Shown piece by piece: positions 1 to 7,109 of a DNA stretch of 7,156 nucleotides (positions are counted from its first letter, which is position 1; each line of letters starts with the position of its first letter). This DNA comes from Legionellales bacterium (GTDB lineage: Bacteria > Pseudomonadota > Gammaproteobacteria > WLWR01). The position numbers and the translations under genes were made by a program. The stretch spans positions 1-7,156 of the forward strand of contig WLWR01000088.1 of NCBI GenBank assembly GCA_012103495.1, read 5' to 3'. The notes under the pieces are model-generated. The model did no database searches, was not told the origin of the DNA, and was given only the letters and a program-made list of their open reading frames with translations.

Positions 1-2558
1 CTGGGTACGCACATGCGAAACTAAAATGGGTAAACAATAGCCAATCACTGCGATTTATATATGAAAGCACAGGCATAATCACCCGCTTCACCGATAATTT
101 AGATCCCAACCCACGTTCACGGGAAGTGTTTAATTTTCACCGCCCTGAAACACTGGCCAAATGGATGGATGAAAGCAAAAGCCTGCGTGGTCGCCTACAA
201 GATTTTTCACCACTGAAAACCGATGGCTTGCGCGATTGTCAAATGACAGCCATCACCCATTTAGAAGCTTCCTTCAAACAAGACAAACCTCGTGCATTAA
301 TACAAATGGCCACCGGTTCGGGCAAAACCTTTGCCGCTATCACCGCCAGCTATCGCCTGTTAAAAGAACCTGTGAGTATTAATCGCATTCTGTTTCTAGT
401 AGACACAAAGAACCTTGGGGAACAGGCCGAACAGGCGTTTATGAGTTTTGTCCCCAATGACGATAATCGAAAGTTCACAGAACTCTACACCGTACAACGG
501 CTAAAAAATCAATACATCGCCAAAGACGCTCAGGTGTGCATCAGCACCATCCAACGCATGTATTCCATACTGAAAGATGAACCACTCGATGAAACCTTGG
601 AAGAACAAAACCCAGCAGAACAATACACGCGCCCGAAAAAGCCCTTACCGGTGGTGTATAACGAAAAAATTCCGCCCGAGTTTTTCGATGTTATCATCAT
701 CGATGAATGTCACCGCTCCATCTACAATCTGTGGCGTCAAGTACTGGAATACTTCGATGCTTATCTGGTGGGCTTAACCGCCACCCCCGATAACCGCACC
801 TACGGCTTCTTCCACAAGAACGTAGTCAGCGAATACAGCCACGAAAAAGCCGTGGCTGATGGCGTCAACGTCGGCAACGAAATTTTTTTAATTGAAACCG
901 ACAAAAGCAAGCAAGGCGGAAAAATCACTGCTAAACAGCCAGTGGAAAAACGCGAGCGCACCACCCGTCGTAAACGTTGGGAAACCCAAAGTGAAGATGA
1001 AGTTTACACCAGCAAGCAATTGGATCGGGACATTGTAAACCCCGACCAGATCCGCACGGTGATCCGCGCCTTTAAACAAGCTTTGCCTTCTATATTTCCT
1101 GGCCGCAGGGAAGTACCTAAAACACTGATCTTTGCCAAAACCGATAGTCATGCTGATGACATCATCCAAACAGTGCGTGAAGAATTTGGCGAAGGGAATC
1201 AATTCTGCAAAAAGATAACCTATCGTGTGATTAACGACAAAACCGATGCCGATGGCAACCTCATAGAAAAAGGGGAAGATCCAAAATCAGTACTGGCTCA
1301 ATTTCGTAATGACTACTCCCCGCGTATTGCTGTCACCGTAGATATGATTGCCACCGGCACCGACGTGAAACCTTTGGAATGCCTGTTGTTTATGCGCGAT
1401 ATAAAGAGTAAAAATTATTTTGAACAAATGAAAGGTCGTGGTACTCGAACGCTGGATAAAGACAACCTGCAAAAAGTCACCCCCTCGGCACAAAGTGCAA
1501 AAACCCATTATGTGATTGTCGATGCCATTGGTGTCACCACATCGGTGAAAACCGCCAGCCAACCGCTGATCACCAAACCCAGTGTACCACTCAAAGATTT
1601 AGCCATGGGTGTCATGATGGGCGTCAGTGATAGTGATACCGTTTCATCGCTCGCCGGTCATTTGGCACGGCTCGATAAACAACTGGACGATGTCGATCGC
1701 GCTCGCATTGCCGAAAAAGCAGGCGGTATACCGCTGTTGATGATTGTCGGTGAATTATTTAACGCCATTGATGGCGACCGCGTGGAACAAAAAGCCCTGG
1801 AAATTGCAGGTCAGCCGGTGAATACCGATCCCGGCGATACCGCCCGCGACCAAGCACAAAAAGAATTGGTGAGCCAAGTCGCCAATGTGTTTAACGGTGA
1901 ATGGATTGAGCTGATTGACACCATTCGTCGCAACAAAGAACAAACCATTGTTCATGACGATTTAGACACCGTGCTCAAAGCCGAATGGGCTGGTGAATCT
2001 GCTGAAAACGCTAAAGTCTTAACTCAGGAGTTTGTCGAATATCTTCAAGATCAAGTCGATGAAATTGATGCCCTGAGCATTTATTTTCATACCCCAGCCC
2101 GACGCTTTGAAGTCACCTATCCGCAAATCAAAGCCTTGCTGGAACAGCTCAAGCAAGATCGGCCCAAACTCGCTCCGCTGCGCATCTGGCAAGCCTATGC
2201 ACACCTCGACAATTATCAAGGTGACAACCCCATCAGTGAACTCACCGCTTTGGTGGCACTGATCCGCCGTGTCTGTGGTATCGACAGCCACATCACCCCG
2301 TTTAATAAAACCGTTAGAAAGAATTTTCAAAATTGGATTATGAGGTATCATTCCGGTAACAGTGACAAATTTAATGAACAACAAATGAATTGGCTGCATT
2401 TAATTCGAGATCACATCGCCATCTCTTTTCACGTTGAACGCAATGACCTAGATACGACACCTTTTAATGCCCAAGGTGGTTTGGGACGGATGCATCAATT
2501 GTTTGGTGATCGTATGGATTGGGTGATGGAAGAATTGAATCGGGAGTTGGTGGCGTGA
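1..2558 (+). CDS. hsdR: Type I restriction enzyme subunit R (HsdR, EcoEI/EcoAI-like), 5' partial
   Basis: HsdR is the motor and nuclease of a Type I restriction complex: it translocates DNA using ATP and cuts DNA that HsdS/HsdM find unmethylated. The frame is open from base 3 with no start, so the gene enters from the left; 851 residues are visible, and most of the N-terminal nuclease domain should lie outside the window. Visible residues 1-50 resemble the end of that domain (YESTG, then PRSREVFNFHRPE). The SF2 helicase motifs are intact: Walker A ATGSGKT (about bases 309-329), DECH box (702-713), TATP motif III (777-788), a motif V-like ATGTDV (about 1350-1367) and motif VI QMKGRGTRT (1425-1451). 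The C-terminal part resembles the EcoEI_R_C domain that binds the methylase, ending in GGLGRMHQLFGDRMDW. No internal stop or frameshift is seen. The GTG at 126 is internal. The TGA stop overlaps the hsdS ATG by one base (TGATG), which points to a shared transcript and coupled translation. Confidence 0.96.
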   Translation, partial: GYAHAKLKWVNNSQSLRFIYESTGIITRFTDNLDPNPRSREVFNFHRPETLAKWMDESKSLRGRLQDFSPLKTDGLRDCQMTAITHLEASFKQDKPRALIQMATGSGKTFAAITASYRLLKEPVSINRILFLVDTKNLGEQAEQAFMSFVPNDDNRKFTELYTVQRLKNQYIAKDAQVCISTIQRMYSILKDEPLDETLEEQNPAEQYTRPKKPLPVVYNEKIPPEFFDVIIIDECHRSIYNLWRQVLEYFDAYLVGLTATPDNRTYGFFHKNVVSEYSHEKAVADGVNVGNEIFLIETDKSKQGGKITAKQPVEKRERTTRRKRWETQSEDEVYTSKQLDRDIVNPDQIRTVIRAFKQALPSIFPGRREVPKTLIFAKTDSHADDIIQTVREEFGEGNQFCKKITYRVINDKTDADGNLIEKGEDPKSVLAQFRNDYSPRIAVTVDMIATGTDVKPLECLLFMRDIKSKNYFEQMKGRGTRTLDKDNLQKVTPSAQSAKTHYVIVDAIGVTTSVKTASQPLITKPSVPLKDLAMGVMMGVSDSDTVSSLAGHLARLDKQLDDVDRARIAEKAGGIPLLMIVGELFNAIDGDRVEQKALEIAGQPVNTDPGDTARDQAQKELVSQVANVFNGEWIELIDTIRRNKEQTIVHDDLDTVLKAEWAGESAENAKVLTQEFVEYLQDQVDEIDALSIYFHTPARRFEVTYPQIKALLEQLKQDRPKLAPLRIWQAYAHLDNYQGDNPISELTALVALIRRVCGIDSHITPFNKTVRKNFQNWIMRYHSGNSDKFNEQQMNWLHLIRDHIAISFHVERNDLDTTPFNAQGGLGRMHQLFGDRMDWVMEELNRELVA
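2542..2546 (+). promoter_or_regulatory. Probable ribosome binding site for hsdS
   Basis: GGGAG lies 11 bases before the ATG at 2558, inside the hsdR coding end. The spacing is slightly long. Together with the TGATG stop/start overlap it supports initiation at 2558 by coupled translation. The alternative upstream start at 2519 would add 13 residues with no resemblance to HsdS N-termini. Confidence 0.5.
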
Positions 2559-4147
2559 TGGTTAATCAACTCCCTGCCGGCTGGCAGAACTGCATTTTTG
2601 GTGATATAGCATCTGTTCGTAATGGATGCGCATTTAAAAGTAAGAATTTTAAAAAAGCTAAAGAACTAAATAGCGATGTCCCTTTGGTTAAACAGTCACA
2701 ATTGGTAGATAACAGAGTTGATTTAGGTTCTGCAGTATATTTGCCTTATGAATTTATGGAGGCTAATCCAAATTATGTCCTCAGAAAAGGCGACATATTA
2801 ATTGGGATGTCTGGCTCAATTGGTAAATTATGCTATTACGAGCATGAATTCGAATCACTTCAGAATCAGCGAACCGGAAAGGTTGAAATCTTTGCGAAAA
2901 ACCATCTCAACTCGAAATTTCTCGGATTGTATTTATCCAACATTGAACAAGAGTTAATAAAACGCGCCAAGGGGATGGGAATTCAAAACATTAGTGGAAA
3001 AGATATTGAAGCGTTACCTTTCCTCTTGCCTCCCCTCAACGAACAAAAACGCATCGTCGCCAAAATCGAACAACTCTTCTCCGAACTAGATAACGGCATC
3101 GCCGCACTCAAAACCGCCCGCGAGCAACTAAAGGTTTACCGCCAAGCCGTACTCAAACACGCCTTTGAAGGCAAACTCACCGCCAAGTGGCGTGAAGAAA
3201 ATGCCGACAAACTGGAAACCCCAGAACAACTACTTGCCCGCATCCAACAAGAACGCGACGCCCGCCATCAGCAACAACTGGAAAACTGGAAAGTGGCGGT
3301 CAAAGAGTGGGAATCACTAGGTAAAGAAGGTAAGAGTCCGCCCCGTCCAAAGCAGCCTAAGAAGCTAATTAGCCACTATACAAAAGATGAGAATCTCCCA
3401 GATAGTTGGGAAGTAGTTCCTCTTGAGGCTCTAATTTCGTTTGGTCCAACAAATGGATGGTCACCCAAAGCTGTTGGTGAAGTGACAAACACCAAGGCAA
3501 TTACACTAACAGCAACTACTTCGGGGAAGTTCGATAGCTCCCAATTTAAATATATTGATGCAAGAATACCAAAACATTCAAGTTTGTGGTTAACGCGTAA
3601 CGACATATTAGTCCAACGAGGGAATACTATCGAATATGTGGGGGTACCGGCTCTCTACTCTGGTGAAGATAATAAATTTATTTATCCAGATTTGATTATG
3701 AAAATTCAGACTGTTGATTCAATTGCGACGCAATACGTTGTTCATGCCATGAGTATGAGTCGTTCTAGGAATTTTTTGCGTGAAAGGGCTGTTGGTGCCG
3801 CAGGAAGCATGCCCAAGATAAATCAGCAAACGCTTTCAAGCTTGCCTATTTATATTTGCTCTGAGCCAGAACAGATAAAAATTGTTGAGCTTCTTGAGGA
3901 AAAGCTATCTCTTGCTGATTCAGCTATTCATGAAATTGACCTTCAACTTTCAAAAGCCGAAACCCTCCGCCAATCCATCTTAAAAAGAGCTTTCTCCGGC
4001 AAGCTTGTACCACAAGACCCAAGCGACGAGCCAGCCAGTGAATTACTGGCACGAATTAAGGCTGAGAAAGATCAGCAAAAACAATCGACTAAAAAATCAG
4101 TAACCAAACGTGACCATAAGAAAAAGAGGACCAAAATTAATGGCTAA
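2558..4147 (+). CDS. hsdS: Type I restriction-modification specificity subunit S (HsdS)
   Basis: HsdS recognises the bipartite target and holds the HsdM and HsdR subunits. The protein is 529 residues, starting MVNQLPAGWQ, a typical HsdS beginning; the start is chosen by the TGATG overlap with hsdR. Target recognition domain 1 spans about residues 8-155 and contains GDILIGMSGSIG (79-89). Central conserved region 1 follows (NEQKRIVAKIEQLF from 161, then QAVLKHAFEGKLTAKW), with a long charged helical spacer to about 270. Target recognition domain 2 spans about 282-430 (NDILVQRGNT from 348). Conserved region 2 repeats the pattern (EQIKIVELLEEKL from 438, QSILKRAFSGKLVPQDP), followed by ASELLARIKAEK and a lysine-rich tail. 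The two half-repeats are the known pseudo-symmetric design of HsdS. Both recognition domains are visibly more AT-rich than the conserved regions. The target cannot be read from the sequence. The last 8 bases overlap the abi gene. Confidence 0.96.
   Translation: MVNQLPAGWQNCIFGDIASVRNGCAFKSKNFKKAKELNSDVPLVKQSQLVDNRVDLGSAVYLPYEFMEANPNYVLRKGDILIGMSGSIGKLCYYEHEFESLQNQRTGKVEIFAKNHLNSKFLGLYLSNIEQELIKRAKGMGIQNISGKDIEALPFLLPPLNEQKRIVAKIEQLFSELDNGIAALKTAREQLKVYRQAVLKHAFEGKLTAKWREENADKLETPEQLLARIQQERDARHQQQLENWKVAVKEWESLGKEGKSPPRPKQPKKLISHYTKDENLPDSWEVVPLEALISFGPTNGWSPKAVGEVTNTKAITLTATTSGKFDSSQFKYIDARIPKHSSLWLTRNDILVQRGNTIEYVGVPALYSGEDNKFIYPDLIMKIQTVDSIATQYVVHAMSMSRSRNFLRERAVGAAGSMPKINQQTLSSLPIYICSEPEQIKIVELLEEKLSLADSAIHEIDLQLSKAETLRQSILKRAFSGKLVPQDPSDEPASELLARIKAEKDQQKQSTKKSVTKRDHKKKRTKING
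4126..4130 (+). promoter_or_regulatory. Ribosome binding site for the Abi_2 gene
   Basis: GAGGA, part of an AGAGGA stretch, sits 9 bases before the ATG at 4140 and inside the 3' end of hsdS. This good match and spacing decide the start at 4140 over an in-frame GTG at 4110, which would add ten residues (TIRKRGPKL after the start) unlike the N-termini of Abi_2 proteins. Confidence 0.65.
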
Positions 4148-5099
4148 CCTCAAACCTTGGAAATCCATAACCGAACAACTGGCTTTGCTTGAAAGCCGTG
4201 GCTTGCTGGTGGATAACAAAGCGGCAGCGCTGGATTATCTGATGCGTATCGGTTACTACCGTTTGAGCGGCTATTGGTATCCATTACGCAAAATCGACAA
4301 AGAAGCATCTTCACAGCAAACGCGTCCGATCCGTACTGATTATTTTGTACCAGATAGCCATTTTGAAGATGTGGTTAAACTGTATGTCTTTGATAAGAAA
4401 TTGCGACTGTTGGCGCTCGATGCACTGGAGCGCATCGAAATGGCGATTCGGGTCGATGTAGCGCATTTGCTCGGAGCAAAAGAGCCTTGCGCCCATGAGA
4501 ACCCAGTTTGTTTGCATGGTAACTTTGCCAAAAAGAAAAAAACCAAAGGGCAGAACAAAGGTAAAACCAAGCATCAGCTTTGGCTGGATAAATACAACGC
4601 CATGTTACACCGAGCAAGGCGCGAACCCTTTATCGAACACCACAGAAATAAATATAATGGCCGTTTGCCGGTTTGGGTGGCCATTGAAGTATGGGATTTT
4701 GGTTTGTTGTCACACCTGTTTGACGGTATGCAGTACGCCGACAAAAACCAAATCTCAAAAAAGTACAATCTGGCCGATGGCGCAATACTGGCTAAATGGC
4801 TGCGTAGTTTGAACTTCATCCGTAATGTGTCGGCTCACCACAGCCGCTTGTGGAACATCAATGTATTGGAGCTTTCACCGCGCCCATCAACATGGCCAGG
4901 GATGAAAAATACACGCCCCTTTATGTACTTCGCTATGATGGCGCATTTGCTAGCAGTCATTTGCCCTAATTCAAGTTGGACACACAGATGCATTGAACTG
5001 TTACGTGACTATCCGGTTTCCCGAAATGGTATGTTAGCATTGGAGGATTTTGGCATTTGTGAAGATTGGGAGCAATGGTTATTGCAGGGGCAAAAATGA
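4140..5099 (+). CDS. Abi_2 family (AbiD/AbiF-like) HEPN-domain abortive infection protein
   Basis: The 319-residue protein matches the Abi_2 pattern: an N-terminal KPWKSITEQLALLESRGL, then YLMRIGYYRLSGYWYPLR (about 33-50), FEDVVKLYVFDKKLRLLALDALERIE (75-100), WVAIEVWDFGLLSHLFDGM (179-197) and RNVSAHHSRLWN (228-239). The last contains the HEPN RNase signature Rx4H (R228, H233). A second Rx4H spacing occurs at R104-H109. Abi_2 proteins are known from abortive-infection phage resistance, and HEPN proteins of this type are expected to cut RNA; the target here is unknown. A lysine-rich insert (residues 131-144) could contact nucleic acid. No signal peptide or membrane segment is evident, so it should be cytoplasmic. 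The start overlaps hsdS by 8 bases with a good ribosome binding site, so it is probably co-translated with hsdS. Its position inside an hsd operon suggests a role tied to restriction, by analogy with PrrC; that is inference. The family call is firm, the biological role is not. Confidence 0.9.
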   Translation: MANLKPWKSITEQLALLESRGLLVDNKAAALDYLMRIGYYRLSGYWYPLRKIDKEASSQQTRPIRTDYFVPDSHFEDVVKLYVFDKKLRLLALDALERIEMAIRVDVAHLLGAKEPCAHENPVCLHGNFAKKKKTKGQNKGKTKHQLWLDKYNAMLHRARREPFIEHHRNKYNGRLPVWVAIEVWDFGLLSHLFDGMQYADKNQISKKYNLADGAILAKWLRSLNFIRNVSAHHSRLWNINVLELSPRPSTWPGMKNTRPFMYFAMMAHLLAVICPNSSWTHRCIELLRDYPVSRNGMLALEDFGICEDWEQWLLQGQK

Positions 5100-5101
5100 G
5101 A

Positions 5102-5133
5102 ACTGACGCGTACATAAATGCAGAGGCGTCAGT
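5102..5133 (+). repeat. Perfect short inverted repeat (stem-loop) just after the abi stop codon
   Basis: ACTGACGC (5102-5109) pairs perfectly with GCGTCAGT (5126-5133), an 8-base-pair stem with a 16-base loop beginning 3 bases after the abi stop. No T-run follows (CATATTGG), so it is not a standard intrinsic terminator. It could be an mRNA 3'-end or processing hairpin, an attenuator before hsdM, or the scar of the rearrangement between abi and the decayed gene downstream. Confidence 0.5.
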
Positions 5134-5193
5134 CATATTGGTGATAAATATAGAGATCAGACTCCATTTTGTCAATATCATTTTAGAAGGAAG

Positions 5194-5430
5194 TCGCCCC
5201 CTAAAGTGAAGCGCCTGTTAACACTGCAAGGCGAGATGAGCAGAGCTGAATGAATGGCGGCACTGGACTTGAAAGACGAAAAACATTTTAGAAAACACTA
5301 TCAACAAACGGCCATGAAACAGGGTTTGATTGAAATGACCATTCCCGATAAACCTCGCAGCCGTTTGCAAAAATACCGATTAACTGATTTAGGCAAGCAA
5401 ATACTTGCCCATAAGGAATCACTTTTATGA
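5194..5430 (+). pseudogene. Remnant of a Fic/RecG-like accessory gene (C-terminal winged-helix-like tail)
   Basis: One frame reads SPPKVKRLLTLQGEMSRAE, a TGA stop (5251-5253), then MAALDLKDEKHFRKHYQQ and on through GLIEMTIPDKP and RLQKYRLT to a TGA at 5428-5430. This matches in style the C-terminal tail of Fic-family and RecG-like/AlbA-type ATP-binding proteins, often found beside hsd genes; the assignment is from memory of the pattern. The bulk of the parent gene is absent: upstream the same frame stays open only to a stop at 5104-5106 and carries no recognisable domain. The in-frame TGA falls where relatives have a residue in a phrase like AELMAAL, so it looks like a point nonsense change. 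An ATG follows that stop immediately (TGAATG), so a 58-residue peptide (5254-5430) could still be made, though only a weak GAG precedes it. Its stop overlaps the hsdM start as ATGA, an arrangement inherited from the intact gene or still used for coupling. Confidence 0.7.
5413..5417 (+). promoter_or_regulatory. Ribosome binding site for hsdM
   Basis: AAGGA lies 9 bases before the ATG at 5427 and inside the remnant reading frame. It supports the start at 5427 over the next in-frame ATG at 5442 and means hsdM can be translated independently of the remnant. Confidence 0.65.
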
Positions 5431-6914
5431 ATGCTTCTTCCATGATCACCAAAGTTTGGGGCTTTTGCACCACCCTACGCGATGACGGTGTAGGCTACGG
5501 CGATTACCTTGAACAGCTCACCTATCTGATCTTTTTGAAAATGGCGGATGAGTACGCCAAGCCACCTTACAACCGTGATGTAGGCATCCCGGAAAAATAT
5601 AACTGGCAAGCCCTCTCCCGTAAAAAAGGTGCAGAGCTTGAGGTGCTTTACGTTGACTTGTTGCGCCAGCTTGGCAAGCAGAAAGGTATGTTGGGGCAGA
5701 TTTTTACCAAAGCGCAAAACAAAATTCAGGATCCAGCCAAGTTATATCGTTTGATAGACCTGATCGACAGCACTCAGTGGATCATGATGGGTACGGATGT
5801 TAAAGGCGATATTTACGAAGGGTTATTAGAAAAAAACGCAGAAGATACCAAATCTGGCGCGGGTCAATATTTCACCCCGAGGGCATTAATTCGCGCAATG
5901 GTGGAATGTGTGCGACCTGCGCCCGGCAAAACAATTGCCGACCCAGCTTGCGGTACGGGTGGGTTCTTCCTTGCAGCCTATGATTTTTTGACAAACCCAG
6001 AAAACTATTCACTCGACAAAGAACAAAAGCAGTTGCTAAAACACCGCACGTTTTATGGTAATGAAATTGTCGCCAACACGCGTCGTTTATGTTTGATGAA
6101 TATGTTTTTGCATAACATTGGTGAAATTGATGGCGAGAGTTTGATTTCCTCGAATGATGCATTGATAGCGGCAAGCTCTGTCAACGTCGATTACGTACTA
6201 GCAAATCCACCCTTTGGTAAGAAAAGCTCAATGAGTTTTACCAATGAAGAAGGCGAACAAGAAACCGATGAACTGACTTATAACCGCCAGGATTTTTGGG
6301 CAACCACCTCGAACAAACAACTTAACTTTGTACAGCATATCCGTAGCATGTTAAAAACCACCGGCAAGGCAGCCGTTGTGGTACCAGACAACGTGTTATT
6401 TGAAGGTGGCGCGGGTGAAATCATTCGCAAAAAGCTACTTGAAAATACGACACTGCATACCATCTTGCGTTTACCAACCGGTATTTTTTACGCCCAGGGT
6501 GTTAAAGCAAACGTTTTGTTTTTTGACAACCAACCCGCAAGGGCCAATGTCTGTACCCAACATGTCTGGTTTTATGATTACCGTACCAACATTCACCATA
6601 CGCTTAAGAAAAAGCCCATGCGCTTTGACGATTTGGCAGATTTCATTGAATGCTATAACCCCAAGAACCCCAATAAACGCAAAGAAACTTGGCACCCTGA
6701 AAAAAATCCAGAAGGCCGCTGGCGCAAATACAGTTATGAAGAACTGATCACGCGCGACAAAACCAGCCTTGATATTTTCTGGTTAAAGGACAAAAGTCTG
6801 GCTGACCTGGATAACTTGCCTGAACCAGATGATCTTGCTGAGGAAATTATTGAAAATCTGGAAGCGGGGCTAAACAGCTTCAGGGAAGTACTTAGCGGGC
6901 TTATCACAAAATAA
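5427..6914 (+). CDS. hsdM: Type I restriction-modification DNA methyltransferase subunit M (HsdM)
   Basis: HsdM transfers a methyl group from S-adenosylmethionine to adenine N6 in the target chosen by HsdS, protecting host DNA and taking part in the restriction complex. The 495-residue length and opening (ITKVWGFCTTLRDDGVGYGDYLEQLTYL in outline, residues 7-34) fit the EcoAI-type HsdM with an N-terminal HsdM_N helical domain to about 120. The catalytic domain begins near GQYFTPR (146-152), with the cofactor-binding motif I as ADPACGTGGF (171-180, bases 5937-5966) and the catalytic NPPF (260-263, bases 6204-6215). Further typical blocks are VVVPDNVLFEGG (317-328) and RLPTGIFYAQGVKANVLFF (348-366). 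A charged C-terminal region likely contacts HsdS. No disruption is seen. The gene is separated from hsdS by abi and the remnant, an unusual R-S-x-M order. Its ATG overlaps the remnant's stop by 4 bases. No convincing dedicated promoter was found in 5100-5426. Confidence 0.97.
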   Translation: MNASSMITKVWGFCTTLRDDGVGYGDYLEQLTYLIFLKMADEYAKPPYNRDVGIPEKYNWQALSRKKGAELEVLYVDLLRQLGKQKGMLGQIFTKAQNKIQDPAKLYRLIDLIDSTQWIMMGTDVKGDIYEGLLEKNAEDTKSGAGQYFTPRALIRAMVECVRPAPGKTIADPACGTGGFFLAAYDFLTNPENYSLDKEQKQLLKHRTFYGNEIVANTRRLCLMNMFLHNIGEIDGESLISSNDALIAASSVNVDYVLANPPFGKKSSMSFTNEEGEQETDELTYNRQDFWATTSNKQLNFVQHIRSMLKTTGKAAVVVPDNVLFEGGAGEIIRKKLLENTTLHTILRLPTGIFYAQGVKANVLFFDNQPARANVCTQHVWFYDYRTNIHHTLKKKPMRFDDLADFIECYNPKNPNKRKETWHPEKNPEGRWRKYSYEELITRDKTSLDIFWLKDKSLADLDNLPEPDDLAEEIIENLEAGLNSFREVLSGLITK

Positions 6915-6997
6915 CCTTCTGTAGCACAAATTTCACTTATCCCATAAGGTTCACGATAAATAGGGTAGGGCACAAAATCCACACCGAGATTTGATCT

Positions 6998-7048
6998 GGT
7001 CACCCTGATAAACGCACGCAAAAACCGCTTGCGTCCGTCAGGGTGACC
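6998..7048. repeat. Large interrupted inverted repeat downstream of hsdM
   Basis: GGTCACCCTGA (6998-7008) and TCAGGGTGACC (7038-7048) are perfect 11-base arms. Inside them a second stem forms between CGCACGCAA (7013-7021) and TTGCGTCCG (7029-7037) with one C-C mismatch, leaving a 4-base bulge (TAAA, 7009-7012) and a 7-base loop. No T-run follows on either strand, so an ordinary intrinsic terminator is not supported, though the hairpin could still end or stabilise the hsd transcript. The size, bulge and intergenic location also fit a REP/MITE-like dispersed palindrome. Between the hsdM stop and this element (6915-6997) only a tiny hairpin, CTTAT/ATAAG (6936-6948), is visible. Confidence 0.6.
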
Positions 7049-7073
7049 TTGCATAGCCCCCCATAACCCATTG

Positions 7074-7079
7074 TATAAT
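7074..7079 (+). promoter_or_regulatory. Possible -10 promoter element (TATAAT)
   Basis: A perfect TATAAT lies in an AT-rich stretch between the large inverted repeat and the right edge. The best upstream -35 candidate is poor (TTGCAT at 7049-7054, three of six matches, 19-base spacing). It might drive a gene beyond the window; no start codon followed by an open frame is visible before the edge. Confidence 0.25.
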
Positions 7080-7109
7080 AAGATAATTTTTTCGATTTTT
7101 AGCCTCTTT

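Noticed and set aside
2019..2399. 126-residue minus-strand reading frame inside hsdR
   Set aside because: It is a mirror of the strongly conserved hsdR frame, with no recognisable domain and no ribosome binding site noted.
2519..2557. Upstream start for hsdS giving 13 extra residues
   Set aside because: Those codons lie in the hsdR end and do not resemble an HsdS N-terminus; the ATG at 2558 fits the family and the stop/start overlap.
126..2558. hsdR starting at the GTG at 126
   Set aside because: The same frame is open to the left edge and reads HsdR-like protein (YESTG and PRSRE before the GTG), so the GTG is an internal valine codon and the gene begins outside the window.
4110..4139. GTG start for the Abi_2 gene at 4110
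   Set aside because: It has no good ribosome binding site and adds residues unlike the family, while the ATG at 4140 has GAGGA 9 bases upstream.
4495..4812. 105-residue plus-strand frame inside the Abi_2 gene
   Set aside because: It is out of frame with the well-matched Abi_2 protein and has no recognisable content.
6998..7048. Integron attC site
   Set aside because: The arms lack the RYYYAAC and GTTRRRY core sites expected of attC, so the palindrome was not called as one.
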